The notes below the pieces were generated by a model that made no database searches, was not told the origin of the DNA, and worked only from the letters and a program-made list of their open reading frames with translations. 64,000 bases of DNA. It comes from Streptomyces sp. NBC_01244 (GTDB taxonomy: Bacteria > Actinomycetota > Actinomycetes > Streptomycetales > Streptomycetaceae). This document shows positions 48,498 through 58,621 of this stretch, one piece after another. Position 1 is the stretch's first letter, and every line of letters begins with the position of its first letter. The DNA lies in NCBI RefSeq assembly GCF_035987325.1, contig NZ_CP108488.1:2356001-2420000 (forward strand), read 5' to 3'. A program made the translations under genes and the position numbers.

Positions 48498-49490
48498 ATG
48501 CTCGATACTTCCGCGCGACTGCTGCGCCTGTTGTCCCTGCTGCAGGCCCACCGGGAATGGACCGGCGCCGACCTGGCCGGCCGGCTCGGTGTGACGCCGC
48601 GGACCGTGCGCCGGGACGTGGACCGGCTGCGGGAGCTCGGTTACCCCGTGAACGCCAGTCCGGGCACCGGCGGCGGATACCAGTTGGGGGCCGGGGCCGA
48701 GCTGCCGCCGCTGCTGCTCGACGACGACGAGGCCGTCGCCGTGGCCGTGGGGCTGCGGACCGCCGCCGGGAACGGCGTGGAGGGCATCGGCGAGGCCTCC
48801 GTACGGGCGCTGGCGAAGCTGGAGCAGGTGCTGCCGTCGCGGCTGCGGGCCCGGGTGTCCGCACTGAACCGGTTCACCGTGCCCATGTTCCGCGGGGCGG
48901 GCGCCTCCCCCATCGACCCCTCCGTACTGACCGAGCTGGCCGGCGTCTGCCGCGACGCCGAGCGGCTGCGCTTCGGGTACCGGGACCACGGGGGCACCGT
49001 CACGCGCAGGACCGTCGAACCGCACCGGCTGGTGTGCAGCGAGCGCCGCTGGTACCTGGTCGCCTGGGATCTCGACCGGGAGGGCTGGCGGACCTTCCGG
49101 GTGGACCGGATCGAGCCCAGGCCCCCGCACGGACCGCGCTTCACCCCGCGTCCGCCGCCCGCCGAGGACCTCGCCGCCTACGTCTCCAAGGGCATCTCCC
49201 AACGGGTGTACGCGGCCCGGGCCGTCGTCCGGCTGCGGGTGCCCGAGCAGGAGGCGGCGCGGATCGTCGGACCGGCCGACGGGACCCTGGAGCCGCTCGA
49301 CGAGCAGAGCTGCATCCTGCGCACCGGGGCCGTCAACCTCGATGTCCTCGTCATTCACATCATGCTGATCGGGTGTGAGTTCGAGGTCGTCGAACCGGCC
49401 GAACTGACGGACCGGATCCGGGCCGCGCGAGATCGGCTCGGCAGGTCTCTGGCACCGCGCGAAGCAGCCGGAGAAGTGAAGGGTTTGTAA
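48498..49490 (+). CDS. HTH/WYL-domain transcriptional regulator
   Basis: A 330-aa regulator. Residues 1-60 form a DeoR-like winged helix (TSARLLRLLSLLQAHREWTGADLAGRLGVTPRTVRRDVDRLRELG), and the WYL domain follows (about 140-215), with ERRWYLVAWDLDREGWRTFRVDRI as the WYL motif core and a C-terminal WCX extension. WYL domains bind oligonucleotides or small ligands, and many such proteins control DNA-damage or defence genes. ATG 48498 begins at the first helix. It diverges from the dehydrogenase gene across a 13-base repeat array, a possible binding region. Confidence 0.9.
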   Translation: MLDTSARLLRLLSLLQAHREWTGADLAGRLGVTPRTVRRDVDRLRELGYPVNASPGTGGGYQLGAGAELPPLLLDDDEAVAVAVGLRTAAGNGVEGIGEASVRALAKLEQVLPSRLRARVSALNRFTVPMFRGAGASPIDPSVLTELAGVCRDAERLRFGYRDHGGTVTRRTVEPHRLVCSERRWYLVAWDLDREGWRTFRVDRIEPRPPHGPRFTPRPPPAEDLAAYVSKGISQRVYAARAVVRLRVPEQEAARIVGPADGTLEPLDEQSCILRTGAVNLDVLVIHIMLIGCEFEVVEPAELTDRIRAARDRLGRSLAPREAAGEVKGL

Positions 49491-49723
49491 GGAAACGAAG
49501 GGGACGGGCGCTCGGCCCGGCCACAATTCCGGGGAGTTCCGGGGGAATTCGAAACAGAATTCATCCCGGGCGTGTCGCGGGACGGGAAATAAAAGGTCCA
49601 GACAAACTCCGCAGTGGGAGACTGTCGACAATCCGTGACACAAGCGTGACCCGGTACGGAGGAACGTCCGGGCGCGCCGCTGACGTTCCGGGCCTTTCGA
49701 CGGCCGCCCCCGCCCCGCACGCG

Positions 49724-49760
49724 CACGGCGGGCCCCGGTCGTCGACCGGGGCCCGCCGTG
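49724..49760. terminator. Perfect hairpin between WYL and PAP2 genes
   Basis: A 17-pair perfect stem (CACGGCGGGCCCCGGTC and GACCGGGGCCCGCCGTG) with a 3-base loop lies between the convergent WYL regulator and PAP2 gene. Bases 49491-49723 hold nothing else I can support. Confidence 0.85.
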
Positions 49761-49794
49761 GATGCGCGAGCGGAAGGGGTGCGTACCGTCCGGC

Positions 49795-50988
49795 TCAGCC
49801 GCCGGCGGCCGGGCGGGGCGCCGCGCCGCGCACCGGGGCCCGCTCGGCGTGGGCCGGGCGGCGGCTGCCGGCCGGGGTGATCGGCGTCCGCTCCGAACGG
49901 ATCAGGTGCGGACGGCCGGAGAGGTGAACGGCGGGCCGGGCGGCCGGCTGGTGCCCCGCGGCCTGCACGGAAGCGGAAGCGGAAACCGACGCCGGAACCG
50001 GGCCCGGGACCGGGACCGGCACCTGCGCGGGCTCGGCCGGCTCCGACTGCCGAAGAACGACCACGGGCTGTACGGGCTGCATGGCCTGCGCGGGCTGCAC
50101 AGTCGGCACGGGCTGCGCCGACGGCCGCTCGGACGGCTCGGCGGCGGCCCGCTGGAGCTGCCACTTGCCTCCGGCCGAGAGCACCGGGACGAGCAGCCCG
50201 GTGAGGGACTCGGGCACCTGCCCGGCCTCCACGAGGCTGCGCAGCCGTGCGCGCAGGTCGAAGACGTAGGCCTCGGCCATGGCGATGGCCGGCTCGAACC
50301 ACGGCAGCGCCAGTAGCACGAGCAGGCCGGCGAGCCAGCCGAGCAGGACGTCGCTGACCCAGTGGGTGCCGAGGTAGACGGTGGTGGCGCCGACGCTCAG
50401 GGAGACCACGGCGGAGACCAGCGAAAGCACCCGGCGGGTGACCACGGTGGACGCCAGGTAGGCCAGGATTCCCCAGGTCACCACGGCGTTGGCGGTGTGC
50501 CCCGAAGGAAATATATCGCCACCGGCGAAGAGTTCGGCGGAGCCGATCTCGGTGGCGTAGTGCGGACCGAGTCGACCCAGGCCGAGCTTGACGGCGCCCA
50601 CGGTGATGTTGAGCAACAGCAGCGCCACGCCGAGGGTGATCAGCGGGCGGAGGGTGTGCTGCCGCCAGGACCGCCAGCCGAGCCAGGCGGCGACCATGAC
50701 CGCGGTGGGGCCGCGCTGGCCCAGGACGACGAGGTAGTCGAGGAAGGCGTGGAGCTGCGGCCACTGCTCGTACGGCCGGAAGAACATGATCTGCCAGTCG
50801 AGGCGGACGAGCCACGAGGTGGTCAGGACCGCGACGACGATCGCCAGGTAGATGGCGAGGGTCGCTCCGAGGAGCACGACGCGGTGCCGGCTCATCCGCG
50901 GTGTTTGCAGATGAGCCGGTCGCTCTGGTTCCCGGTCCAGCCGGGCGAACACCCGCTCCAGTCTGGGCAGGATTTGGTCGGTACGCAC
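49795..50988 (-). CDS. PAP2-superfamily membrane phosphatase with long Pro/Ala tail
   Basis: A 397-aa membrane enzyme. About five helices lie between residues 35 and 230. The phosphatase motifs are KLGLGRLGP (motif 1), FPSGHT (motif 2) and YLGTHWVSDVLLG (motif 3, with His). It should remove phosphate from lipid phosphates such as undecaprenyl pyrophosphate or phosphatidate. From about residue 280 to the end is a Pro/Ala/Val-rich, charge-poor tail of about 115 residues that is not usual for PAP2 enzymes. GTG 50988 opens the frame. Bases 50989-51248 hold no gene; they are AT-richer. Confidence 0.9.
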   Translation of the reverse strand: MRTDQILPRLERVFARLDREPERPAHLQTPRMSRHRVVLLGATLAIYLAIVVAVLTTSWLVRLDWQIMFFRPYEQWPQLHAFLDYLVVLGQRGPTAVMVAAWLGWRSWRQHTLRPLITLGVALLLLNITVGAVKLGLGRLGPHYATEIGSAELFAGGDIFPSGHTANAVVTWGILAYLASTVVTRRVLSLVSAVVSLSVGATTVYLGTHWVSDVLLGWLAGLLVLLALPWFEPAIAMAEAYVFDLRARLRSLVEAGQVPESLTGLLVPVLSAGGKWQLQRAAAEPSERPSAQPVPTVQPAQAMQPVQPVVVLRQSEPAEPAQVPVPVPGPVPASVSASASVQAAGHQPAARPAVHLSGRPHLIRSERTPITPAGSRRPAHAERAPVRGAAPRPAAGG

Positions 50989-51248
50989 TCAATCGACGTT
51001 ACCGCGCGTCGATGGGCGACCCGGTCGAATCACACGCTTTGTGATGACCATGTGATGTGGAGTTGGTCTCACGCGGGACTTAATTCCCGGTATTCAGCCT
51101 TTGGTTGGACCGGTGGAGGTCCCTTCCTCCAGTATTTTCCTCGCATACTTAGGCCGCATTTATCAGTACGGGCCAATTGTTTTGCCCGAAGATGGAACGG
51201 AACGATCCATTCCGTGATCTCGGGCCGCCGGGCCCCTCCCGCGACGGC

Positions 51249-52364
51249 CTACGGCGGCCCCGAGCCGTTGAGCCAGAAGGCCCCGTACGCGGCCGAGGCG
51301 GCGGCCGCCGCACCCAGCACCGCGGCCGCCCGGCCCGCCCGCCACCGGGCCAGCGCCGCCGCCGGCGGGAACACCAGCGGGAAGGCGGGCAGCAGCAGCC
51401 GGGGCTTGGAGCCGAAGTATCCGGAGGCGCACAGGGCCAGCGCCACCACGATTCCGGCGTACACCAGCAGCGGCAGCGGCTGGCGCCGCCGCACGCAGAG
51501 CACGTACAGCCACAGCACCAGCGCGACCCCGGCGATCAGCCCGATCCCGGCGGGGAAGGCAGGCGAGGCCAGCCGCGCCCCGATGAAGCGGGCGAACGCC
51601 AGGCCGCCGTCGAAGCCGTTGCCCCAGCCGCCCTGTACGTCCAGGTACCCGGTCAGGCCGCCGCCGGTGCGCACGCCCACCCACAGCACGTACGCCGCCG
51701 CGCCGAGCGGAGCCAGCAGCGCCCCCGCCACCGGCCGCCGGGGGCGCTCCCCGCCGCGCAGGGCCAGGGCGGCGGCCACCCACACCGCCGCGACCACGGC
51801 GGCTCCGACCGGGCGGGTCAGTCCCGCCCCGGCCGCGAGCAGGCCGGCGGTGAGCCAGTGCCCGCGCAGGGCCCCGTAGAGGCTCCAGGCGGCCAGCGCG
51901 GTGAACAGCGACTCGCTGTACGCCATCGACTGGACGATCCCGACGGGCAGCGCGGCCCAGACCGCGACGGCGAACACCCCGGCACGGCGGCCGTGGAGCA
52001 GTTCGGCGACCGCGAAGATCCCCCAGGCCGCGGCGAGCCCGGCGAGCGCCGACACCACCAGGCCCGCCGATCCGTACCCGAGCCCGGTGACGGCCGAGAC
52101 CAGCCGCTCCAGCCAGGGCAGCAGCGGGAAGAAGGCCAGGTTGGAGTGGACGTCGCCGTTCGGGAGCGCCACCTCGTACCCGTACCCCTCGGCGGCGATC
52201 CGGGCGTACCAGAGGGAGTCCCAGCGGGCCGAGAGCAGGGTGTGCGCACTGCTGCCGGCCACCGCCCCCCACACCGCGAGCACGGTCAGCCCGAGCAGCC
52301 GAACCGCCACGAACACGGCCAGAGCGGGCGCGGCCCGACGAAATCCAAGATCCTTCACGGGCAT
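51249..52364 (-). CDS. Membrane mannosyltransferase-like protein (PIG-V/GT-C type)
   Basis: A 371-aa protein with about ten membrane segments. After helix 1, SARWDSLWYARIAAEGYGYEVAL (about residues 45-67) is the first loop with the WD and W-Y-x-x-IA-x-x-GY motif of PIG-V-like GT-C enzymes, where an acidic residue is catalytic. The tail is a Gly/Ala stretch. It likely uses a polyprenyl-phosphate sugar to glycosylate a lipid or protein at the outer face. ATG 52364 has a weak ribosome site. Upstream is a 244-base gap to the divergent exporter with no other feature seen. Confidence 0.82.
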   Translation of the reverse strand: MPVKDLGFRRAAPALAVFVAVRLLGLTVLAVWGAVAGSSAHTLLSARWDSLWYARIAAEGYGYEVALPNGDVHSNLAFFPLLPWLERLVSAVTGLGYGSAGLVVSALAGLAAAWGIFAVAELLHGRRAGVFAVAVWAALPVGIVQSMAYSESLFTALAAWSLYGALRGHWLTAGLLAAGAGLTRPVGAAVVAAVWVAAALALRGGERPRRPVAGALLAPLGAAAYVLWVGVRTGGGLTGYLDVQGGWGNGFDGGLAFARFIGARLASPAFPAGIGLIAGVALVLWLYVLCVRRRQPLPLLVYAGIVVALALCASGYFGSKPRLLLPAFPLVFPPAAALARWRAGRAAAVLGAAAAASAAYGAFWLNGSGPP

Positions 52365-52608
52365 GATTATCGAGGTCCGGGGAGGTCGCGCCCGGGCAGG
52401 AAGGGCCGAGGCGGGAGGAGTGGCGCACACCACAGCGCAGCCGGCGGCGGGATGAGAGCTTGACCACGTGTCGGACAGCCGAACTCGCGTACGCTGACTC
52501 TTCACTCGCGTGTCGACGCCGGACCCCGTAGGACGCCACCCTCCCCATCCGTGGCTCTGAGAAGACGCTGGTCCGCCGAGTGCGAGGGATCACCTGGGAG
52601 GTACATGC

Positions 52609-54297
52609 ATGTCGGGGACGAACGTGACCGGCGACAGGAACCCTTCCCCCTGGCAGCGACTGCGTCGACTCGGCGCGGCCTCCGGCGGGGCCAACCGCTG
52701 GGCCGTACTGGCGGTCCTCTGCGTGAGCCTGGTGCTCGTCGCGCTCGACGCGACGATCCTGCACGTCGCCGTTCCCTCGGTCTCCGAAGACCTGCGACCC
52801 GGCCCGATGGAGCTGCTGTGGATCGTCGACGCCTACCCGCTCGTGTGCGCCGCCCTCCTCATCCTCTTCGGCACCCTCGGTGACCGCGTGGGCCGCCGCC
52901 GCGTCCTGCTCCTCGGCTACGGGCTCTTCGGCGCGGCCTCGGCCCTGGCCGCCCTCGCCGACAACGCCCAGGTCCTGATCGCGGCCCGCGCCCTGCTGGG
53001 CGTCGGCGGCGCGATGATCATGCCCGCCACCCTGTCGATCCTGCGCCAGGTCTTCCCCGACCGGCGCGAGCGGGCCCTCGCCGTCGGCATCTGGACCGCC
53101 GTGGCCGCCGTGGGCGCGGCCAGTGGCCCCGTTCTCGGCGGCTTCCTGGTCCAGCACTTCTGGTGGGGCTCGGTCTTCCTCATCAACATCCCGCTCATGA
53201 TCATGATCCTGCCGCTGGGCCGGTGGCTGCTGCCCGAGTCCAAGGGCACCTCGGACGGACCCTGGGACGTGCTCGGCGCGCTCATGGCCGCCGGCGGCGT
53301 GCTCGGCGCGGTCCTCGGGGTCAAGCGGCTCGGCGCGGAGCGCCACCTCGCCGACCCGCAGGCACTGGTCCCGCTGCTGATCGGGGCGGGGCTGCTGGTG
53401 CTCTTCGTGCGCCGGCAGAAGCGGCGGACGCACCCGCTGATCGACATGCGGATGTTCTCCCGGCCGGCCTTCACCACCTCCGTGGGCTGCATCGTGCTGG
53501 CCATGCTGGCGCTGGTCGGACTGGAACTGATCGCCGTCCAGTACCTCCAGCTCGTGCTGCACCTGAGCCCGCTGGAGACGGGGCTGCGCCTGCTGCCGCT
53601 CACCTTCGCCGCGATGGCGGCGGGCGCGACCGGCTCCTACACGCTGGCCCGGACCGGGCCGCGCAGGATGGTCTCGCTGGGCTTCGTCCTGACCGCCGGC
53701 GCGGTGCTGCTGCTGACGTTCATGGGCCAGCACGACCGGCCGGTCCTGCTGACGGTCGGCTTCGTCCTGCTCGGCTTCGGCCTCCAGACCACCCTCTTCG
53801 CGGCCTACGAGTCCATGCTGAGCGAGGCTCCGGCCGCGACGGCCGGCGGCGCCGCCTCGATCGGGGAGACCTCCTACCAGCTCGGTGCGGGCATGGGCAT
53901 CGCCCTGCTGGGCAGCGTGATGAACGCGGCCTACGCGCCGGGCCTGAAGACGGTTCCAGGGGTGTCGGCGGCCGACTCCGCCGGCGCCGCGCACTCACTG
54001 GGCGAGGCCTACCAGATCGCGGACCGGCTCGGCGGACCGGCGGGCGAGTCCCTGTTCTCCGCCGCCCGGCACTCCTTCGTCCACGGGCTGCACGTCACGC
54101 TGCTGGTGAGCGCGGCGCTGCTCCTGGCGGGCGCGGTGATGGCGCTGAAGCTCCCCCGCACGATGGAGTGCGCGGACTCCGAGGCGGCCCAGGTCCGCCT
54201 GCCCGCCCAGCCGGGCCCCGAGACGGCCACAGCCGGAGCCCGCATCCCGGCCCAGCCCTCCCCCGCCCACGACCCGGCCCTCGGCCACCCGGCCTGA
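52609..54297 (+). CDS. MFS exporter, DHA2 (EmrB/QacA) family
   Basis: A 562-aa, 14-helix drug:H+ antiporter. The signature DATILHVAVPSVSEDLRPG lies in helix 1, LWIVDAYPLVCAALLILFGTLGDRVGRRRVLLLGYGLFGAASALAAL forms motif A, and AAVGAASGPVLGGFLV forms motif C. The C-terminal 50 residues are Ala/Pro-rich. The GGGAGG site lies about 12 bases before ATG 52609. It has no regulator next to it, and it diverges from the mannosyltransferase-like gene. Typical substrates are lipophilic cations or antibiotics. Confidence 0.93.
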   Translation: MSGTNVTGDRNPSPWQRLRRLGAASGGANRWAVLAVLCVSLVLVALDATILHVAVPSVSEDLRPGPMELLWIVDAYPLVCAALLILFGTLGDRVGRRRVLLLGYGLFGAASALAALADNAQVLIAARALLGVGGAMIMPATLSILRQVFPDRRERALAVGIWTAVAAVGAASGPVLGGFLVQHFWWGSVFLINIPLMIMILPLGRWLLPESKGTSDGPWDVLGALMAAGGVLGAVLGVKRLGAERHLADPQALVPLLIGAGLLVLFVRRQKRRTHPLIDMRMFSRPAFTTSVGCIVLAMLALVGLELIAVQYLQLVLHLSPLETGLRLLPLTFAAMAAGATGSYTLARTGPRRMVSLGFVLTAGAVLLLTFMGQHDRPVLLTVGFVLLGFGLQTTLFAAYESMLSEAPAATAGGAASIGETSYQLGAGMGIALLGSVMNAAYAPGLKTVPGVSAADSAGAAHSLGEAYQIADRLGGPAGESLFSAARHSFVHGLHVTLLVSAALLLAGAVMALKLPRTMECADSEAAQVRLPAQPGPETATAGARIPAQPSPAHDPALGHPA

Positions 54298-54412
54298 CGC
54301 TCCGGCCGCCACCGGCGCCGCTCCAGCCGACGCCGATCCAGCCCCCACCGGCGCCAATCCACCCCCACCGGCGCCGGATCCGGCCGGCGCCGATCCAGCC
54401 CCCTCCCGCCCC

Positions 54413-54466
54413 AATCCAGCCCCTCCGGCGTTTGAGGAGCGGGGTCCGGGGCGGAGCCCCGGGGAA
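54413..54466. repeat. Dispersed Streptomyces intergenic repeat
   Basis: The run AATCCAGCCCCTCCGGCGTT followed by TGAGGAGCGGGGTCCGGGGC and GGAGCCCC is a sequence I recall as widely scattered between Streptomyces genes. Before it, from about 54311, stand several degenerate CGCCGATCCAGCCCCCACCGG-like units, a local tandem array. No gene is in 54298-54537. Confidence 0.6.
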
Positions 54467-54537
54467 CGGGCGAAGGGCGGGTAGGGGACTCGGCCCCGCA
54501 GGGCCCACCCACCCACCCACCCACACCGGCCCGCCGC

Positions 54538-55293
<756 letters not shown>

Positions 55294-55569
55294 CTACGCA
55301 GCCCCGTACCACCCCCCGCGCTCGCCACACCGCGCCCCGCGCGCCCCCACCCGCTCGGCCCACCGCCCAAACGGCCAGCACCGGCCATCAACTGCGCACA
55401 ACCAAAAAAGAGTTGGCACGAAAAAAACGGCCCGGTCGGACCGTTCACTCCTTCGGGGGTCCGGTTCGATTCCGTTCCCTCAAACGGCGTGACCCCGGCC
55501 GCCACTCCCCCGTTGAGCCCGGCGAGCCGGAACCCCCGGCCCCGCACGCCTAGTCCGAGGAGCCACCCC

Positions 55570-56367
55570 GTGCCGCGCATGCTCGAAGTCAGTGATGAGG
55601 TACGTGCCGAGATCGGCGACGAGGAGGCCGAGCGGCTGCTCGCAGGTGACGGATCCCCGGGCAGCTACGACTGCACTTCCTGCCGCACCCCCGGCGACTC
55701 CGAGCGCGAGCAGACCAGCACCGTGCTGTTCGTCGGCGACGAGACGGCCGTCCTGGCCTTCGCCCACGCCGGCTGCATCCCCTCGCAGGTCGTCTCCGTG
55801 CCCGAGGCGGACCTCCAGGGCGCCGTCCGTTCCATCACGGGCGACAGCCCCGCCCCGGCGGCCTCCCCCGCCGGCGACGTGCCGCAGTCCGTGCCCGGCG
55901 GCCAGGCCGTCCTCGGCATCACCAGCGGCCTGATCCTGATCAACGGGGAGCTGCACCCCGCCCTCGTGGTCGAGCCGACCGCGCCCATCGCGCGCCCCGG
56001 CACCACCGGTCCCGGCGACGACTTCCTCCCGCTCCTCATCGAGCAGGGCTTCATCCCCATGACCGACACCGAGGAGGTCCCGCAGGCCCTGACCGGCTGG
56101 TCGATCCTGCTCGCCGCGGGCCAGCTGCACTCGGTGCTCCAGCCCGGTCAGATCGCCTGGTGGCAGGCGCACCGGCCGCTGTCGGTCACCGACGGCTGGC
56201 GGGCCGCCGTCAACAAGACGCAGCGCGTCCTGGTGTACGCCGCCCCCGTCGGCACCATCGGCCAGCAGCCCCGCGAGGACCTGCTGCGCGACGCCCTGGA
56301 CAAGGCCGCCCGCAACGGCAAGCTGGTCGCCGCCTCGATGCCGCTGGCGGGTACCCCGGGCGCCTGA
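55570..56367 (+). CDS. Conserved actinobacterial protein of unknown function
   Basis: A 265-aa protein starting VPRMLEVSDEVRAEIGDEEAERLL. A CxxC pair (YDCTSCRTPGD) near residue 42 and AHAGCIPSQVVSV later could bind zinc. The middle has VLGITSGLILINGELHPALVVEPTAP and GWSILLAAGQLHSVLQPGQ, with a late VLVYAAPVGTIGQQPREDLLRDALDKAARNGKL. No membrane segment or enzyme motif was recognised. GTG 55570 follows GAGGAG; ATG 55579 is too far from it. The upstream extension in the same frame is spurious. A terminator follows at 56467-56504. Confidence 0.82.
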   Translation: MPRMLEVSDEVRAEIGDEEAERLLAGDGSPGSYDCTSCRTPGDSEREQTSTVLFVGDETAVLAFAHAGCIPSQVVSVPEADLQGAVRSITGDSPAPAASPAGDVPQSVPGGQAVLGITSGLILINGELHPALVVEPTAPIARPGTTGPGDDFLPLLIEQGFIPMTDTEEVPQALTGWSILLAAGQLHSVLQPGQIAWWQAHRPLSVTDGWRAAVNKTQRVLVYAAPVGTIGQQPREDLLRDALDKAARNGKLVAASMPLAGTPGA

Positions 56368-56466
56368 GGCCCCGGCTCCCGGAGCCTCCCGGACTCCGGC
56401 TCGCCCGCTCCGTCTTCCGTCCCCGAGACGGCCGTCCGACCCCCGCCAAGGGGGCCGGGCGGCGTG

Positions 56467-56504
56467 CGCCGGGGGTGCGCGGTCCGTCCCGCGCACCCCC
56501 GGCG
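56467..56504 (+). terminator. Terminator after the conserved unknown gene
   Basis: A perfect 16-pair stem (CGCCGGGGGTGCGCGG and CCGCGCACCCCCGGCG) with a 6-base loop, followed by TTTT at 56511-56516, about 100 bases after the stop. Confidence 0.75.
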
Positions 56505-56564
56505 ATCTGCGTTTTCCGCCCCGCCACCCCGCATCCGTGGGCCGCCGGTTTCGTTGGCTGATAC

Positions 56565-57056
56565 GTGCATTCCTACGATGTCTCCCGCGCCCCGTCCTAT
56601 CCGAGCAGCGTCCCCCCGATGCGCCCCGTACGGGAGCTGGGGAGTTCCCCGGCCGCCTCGCACACGCCCATCTACGACACGCTGTACTCGGAGTACCTGC
56701 GCGCCTTCCGGGCCCTGCCCGGCGACCGCACGGGCGAGGAGGACCTCGGCTTCACGGCGTTCTCGTACGGGGGCTCCTACGGCGGCGGCGCGTACGGCAG
56801 CGGCGCGGGCACGTACGGCAGCGGGTCCGCCGCGGGCTCCGCGAGCTCCTACGGGAGTGGCTGGAACGGTTCCTCATGGCAGCCGACGGGACAGCACGCG
56901 GGGCAGCCGGCGGACGCCTGGCAGCCCTCCCCGGCTCCGCAGCCTCAGTACTCGTACGCCACCGCCGGCGCCGGATACGCGAACGGGCGGCAGCACCAGA
57001 CCGGGATGCAGCACATCCCGGCGGCCCTGCCGCCCGCTCCGCGCCGGGGCTACTAG
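56565..57056 (+). CDS. DUF6643-like small Gly/Ser/Tyr-rich protein
   Basis: A 163-aa protein. The N-terminal 60 residues (VRELGSSPAASHTPIYDTLYSEYLRAFRALPGDRTGEEDLGFTAF) look ordered; the rest is a disordered Gly/Ser/Tyr/Gln-rich tail (SYGGSYGGGAYGSGAGTYGS). I recall it as the DUF6643 type, of unknown function. GTG 56565 has a weak ribosome site, so a later ATG at MRPVREL (56619) is possible. It converges with der. Confidence 0.7.
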   Translation: MHSYDVSRAPSYPSSVPPMRPVRELGSSPAASHTPIYDTLYSEYLRAFRALPGDRTGEEDLGFTAFSYGGSYGGGAYGSGAGTYGSGSAAGSASSYGSGWNGSSWQPTGQHAGQPADAWQPSPAPQPQYSYATAGAGYANGRQHQTGMQHIPAALPPAPRRGY

Positions 57057-57085
57057 CCCCGGCGGCCCCGACGGCCCTACCGCCG

Positions 57086-58546
57086 TTACATCTTGCGCTT
57101 GTGCTGCGCACCGCGCTTCTCGCGGACGCGGACCGAGATGTGGATCGGGGTCCCCTCGAAGCCGAACTCCTCGCGCAGGCGGCGCTCGATGAAGCGGCGG
57201 TAGCCGTGCTCCAGGAAGCCCGAGGCGAAGAGGACGAACCGCGGCGGCTTGCTGCCCGCCTGCGTACCGAACAGGATGCGCGGCTGCTTGCCGCCACGGA
57301 TCGGGTGCGGGTGGGCGGCGACGACCTCGCCGAGGAAGGCGTTCAGACGGCCGGTCGGAATGCGCGTCTCCCAGCCCGCGAGCGCGGCCTCGATCGCCGG
57401 GACCAGCTTCTCCATGTGGCGGCCGGTGAGCGCGGAGACGTTCACCCGGGGCGCCCAGGCGACCTGCTGCATCTCGGTCTCGATCTCGCGCTCGAGGTAG
57501 TAGCGGCGCTCCTCGTCGAGGTCGTCCCACTTGTTGTACGCGATCACGATCGCGCGGCCCGCCTCGACGGCCATCGTGATGATGCGCTGGTCCTGCACGG
57601 AGATCTGCTCGGTCGTGTCGATCAGGATGACCGCGACTTCCGCCTTCTCCACGGCGGCGGCCGTGCGCAGCGAGGCGTAGTAGTCCGCGCCCTGCTGGAG
57701 GTGGACCTTCTTGCGGATGCCCGCGGTGTCGATGAACTTCCAGGTGACCCCGCCGAGCTGGATCAGCTCGTCGACCGGGTCGCGGGTGGTGCCGGCCATC
57801 TCGTTGACGACGACGCGGTCCTCCTTGGCGACCTTGTTCAGGAGGGAGGACTTGCCGACGTTCGGGCGGCCGATGAGCGCGATCCGGCGCGGACCGCCGA
57901 CGGCGGTGCCGAAGGTCTGCTCGGGCGCCTCGGGCAGGGCCTCCAGGACGGCGTCGAGCATGTCGCCGGTGCCGCGGCCGTGCAGGGAGGAGACCGGGTG
58001 CGGGTAGCCGAGGCCCAGCGACCACAGCGAGGCCGCGTCGGACTCGCCGCTCTGGCCGTCGACCTTGTTGGCGCACAGGACGACGGGCTTGCCGGCCTTG
58101 CGCAGCAGGCGGACGACGGCCTCGTCGGTGTCGGTGGCGCCGACCTTGGCGTCCACGACGAAGACGACCGCGTCGCAGGCCTCGATGGCGTATTCGGCCT
58201 GGGCGGCGACGGAGGCGTCGATGCCGAGGACGTCCTGCTCCCAGCCGCCGGTGTCGACGACCTTGAACCGGCGGCCGGCCCACTCGGCCTCGTAGGTGAC
58301 GCGGTCGCGGGTGACGCCGGGCTTGTCCTCGACGACCGCCTCGCGGCGGCCGATGATCCGGTTCACCAGGGTCGACTTGCCGACGTTCGGGCGGCCGACG
58401 ACGGCGAGGACCGGGAGCGGGCCGTGGCCGGCTTCCTGGAGCGCGCCCTCGACGTCCTCGATGTCGAAGCCCTCTTCCGCGGCGAGCTCCATGAACTCCG
58501 CGTACTCGGCATCGCCAAGTGCTCCGTGGTCTTGCTGGTCGTTCAT
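57086..58546 (-). CDS. der: Ribosome biogenesis GTPase Der (EngA)
   Basis: A 486-aa protein with two GTPase domains in tandem and a KH-like C-terminus. G1 motifs are GRPNVGKST (51-59) and GRPNVGKSS (near 221-229); G3 are DTGG and DTAG; G4 are ANKVD and YNKWD. The N-terminal 45 residues are an acidic actinobacterial addition ([20 protein letters not shown]). It acts in 50S ribosomal subunit assembly. ATG 58546 follows GAGGAA. It is the last gene of the tyrA, cmk, plsC-like, der run on this strand, an order conserved in actinobacteria. Confidence 0.96.
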   Translation of the reverse strand: MNDQQDHGALGDAEYAEFMELAAEEGFDIEDVEGALQEAGHGPLPVLAVVGRPNVGKSTLVNRIIGRREAVVEDKPGVTRDRVTYEAEWAGRRFKVVDTGGWEQDVLGIDASVAAQAEYAIEACDAVVFVVDAKVGATDTDEAVVRLLRKAGKPVVLCANKVDGQSGESDAASLWSLGLGYPHPVSSLHGRGTGDMLDAVLEALPEAPEQTFGTAVGGPRRIALIGRPNVGKSSLLNKVAKEDRVVVNEMAGTTRDPVDELIQLGGVTWKFIDTAGIRKKVHLQQGADYYASLRTAAAVEKAEVAVILIDTTEQISVQDQRIITMAVEAGRAIVIAYNKWDDLDEERRYYLEREIETEMQQVAWAPRVNVSALTGRHMEKLVPAIEAALAGWETRIPTGRLNAFLGEVVAAHPHPIRGGKQPRILFGTQAGSKPPRFVLFASGFLEHGYRRFIERRLREEFGFEGTPIHISVRVREKRGAQHKRKM

Positions 58547-58621
58547 GAAGTCCGTTCCTCGTCGTTCGTGGTGATCGGTGGGGCCCGCGCAGCGCGGTTC
58601 CACTACTAGGTCAAGTCTCGC

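Noticed and set aside
55460..55475. A possible tRNA T-arm (GGTTCGATTCC)
   Set aside because: The flanking bases do not form the 5-pair T stem and no acceptor or anticodon arm was found nearby; treated as chance.
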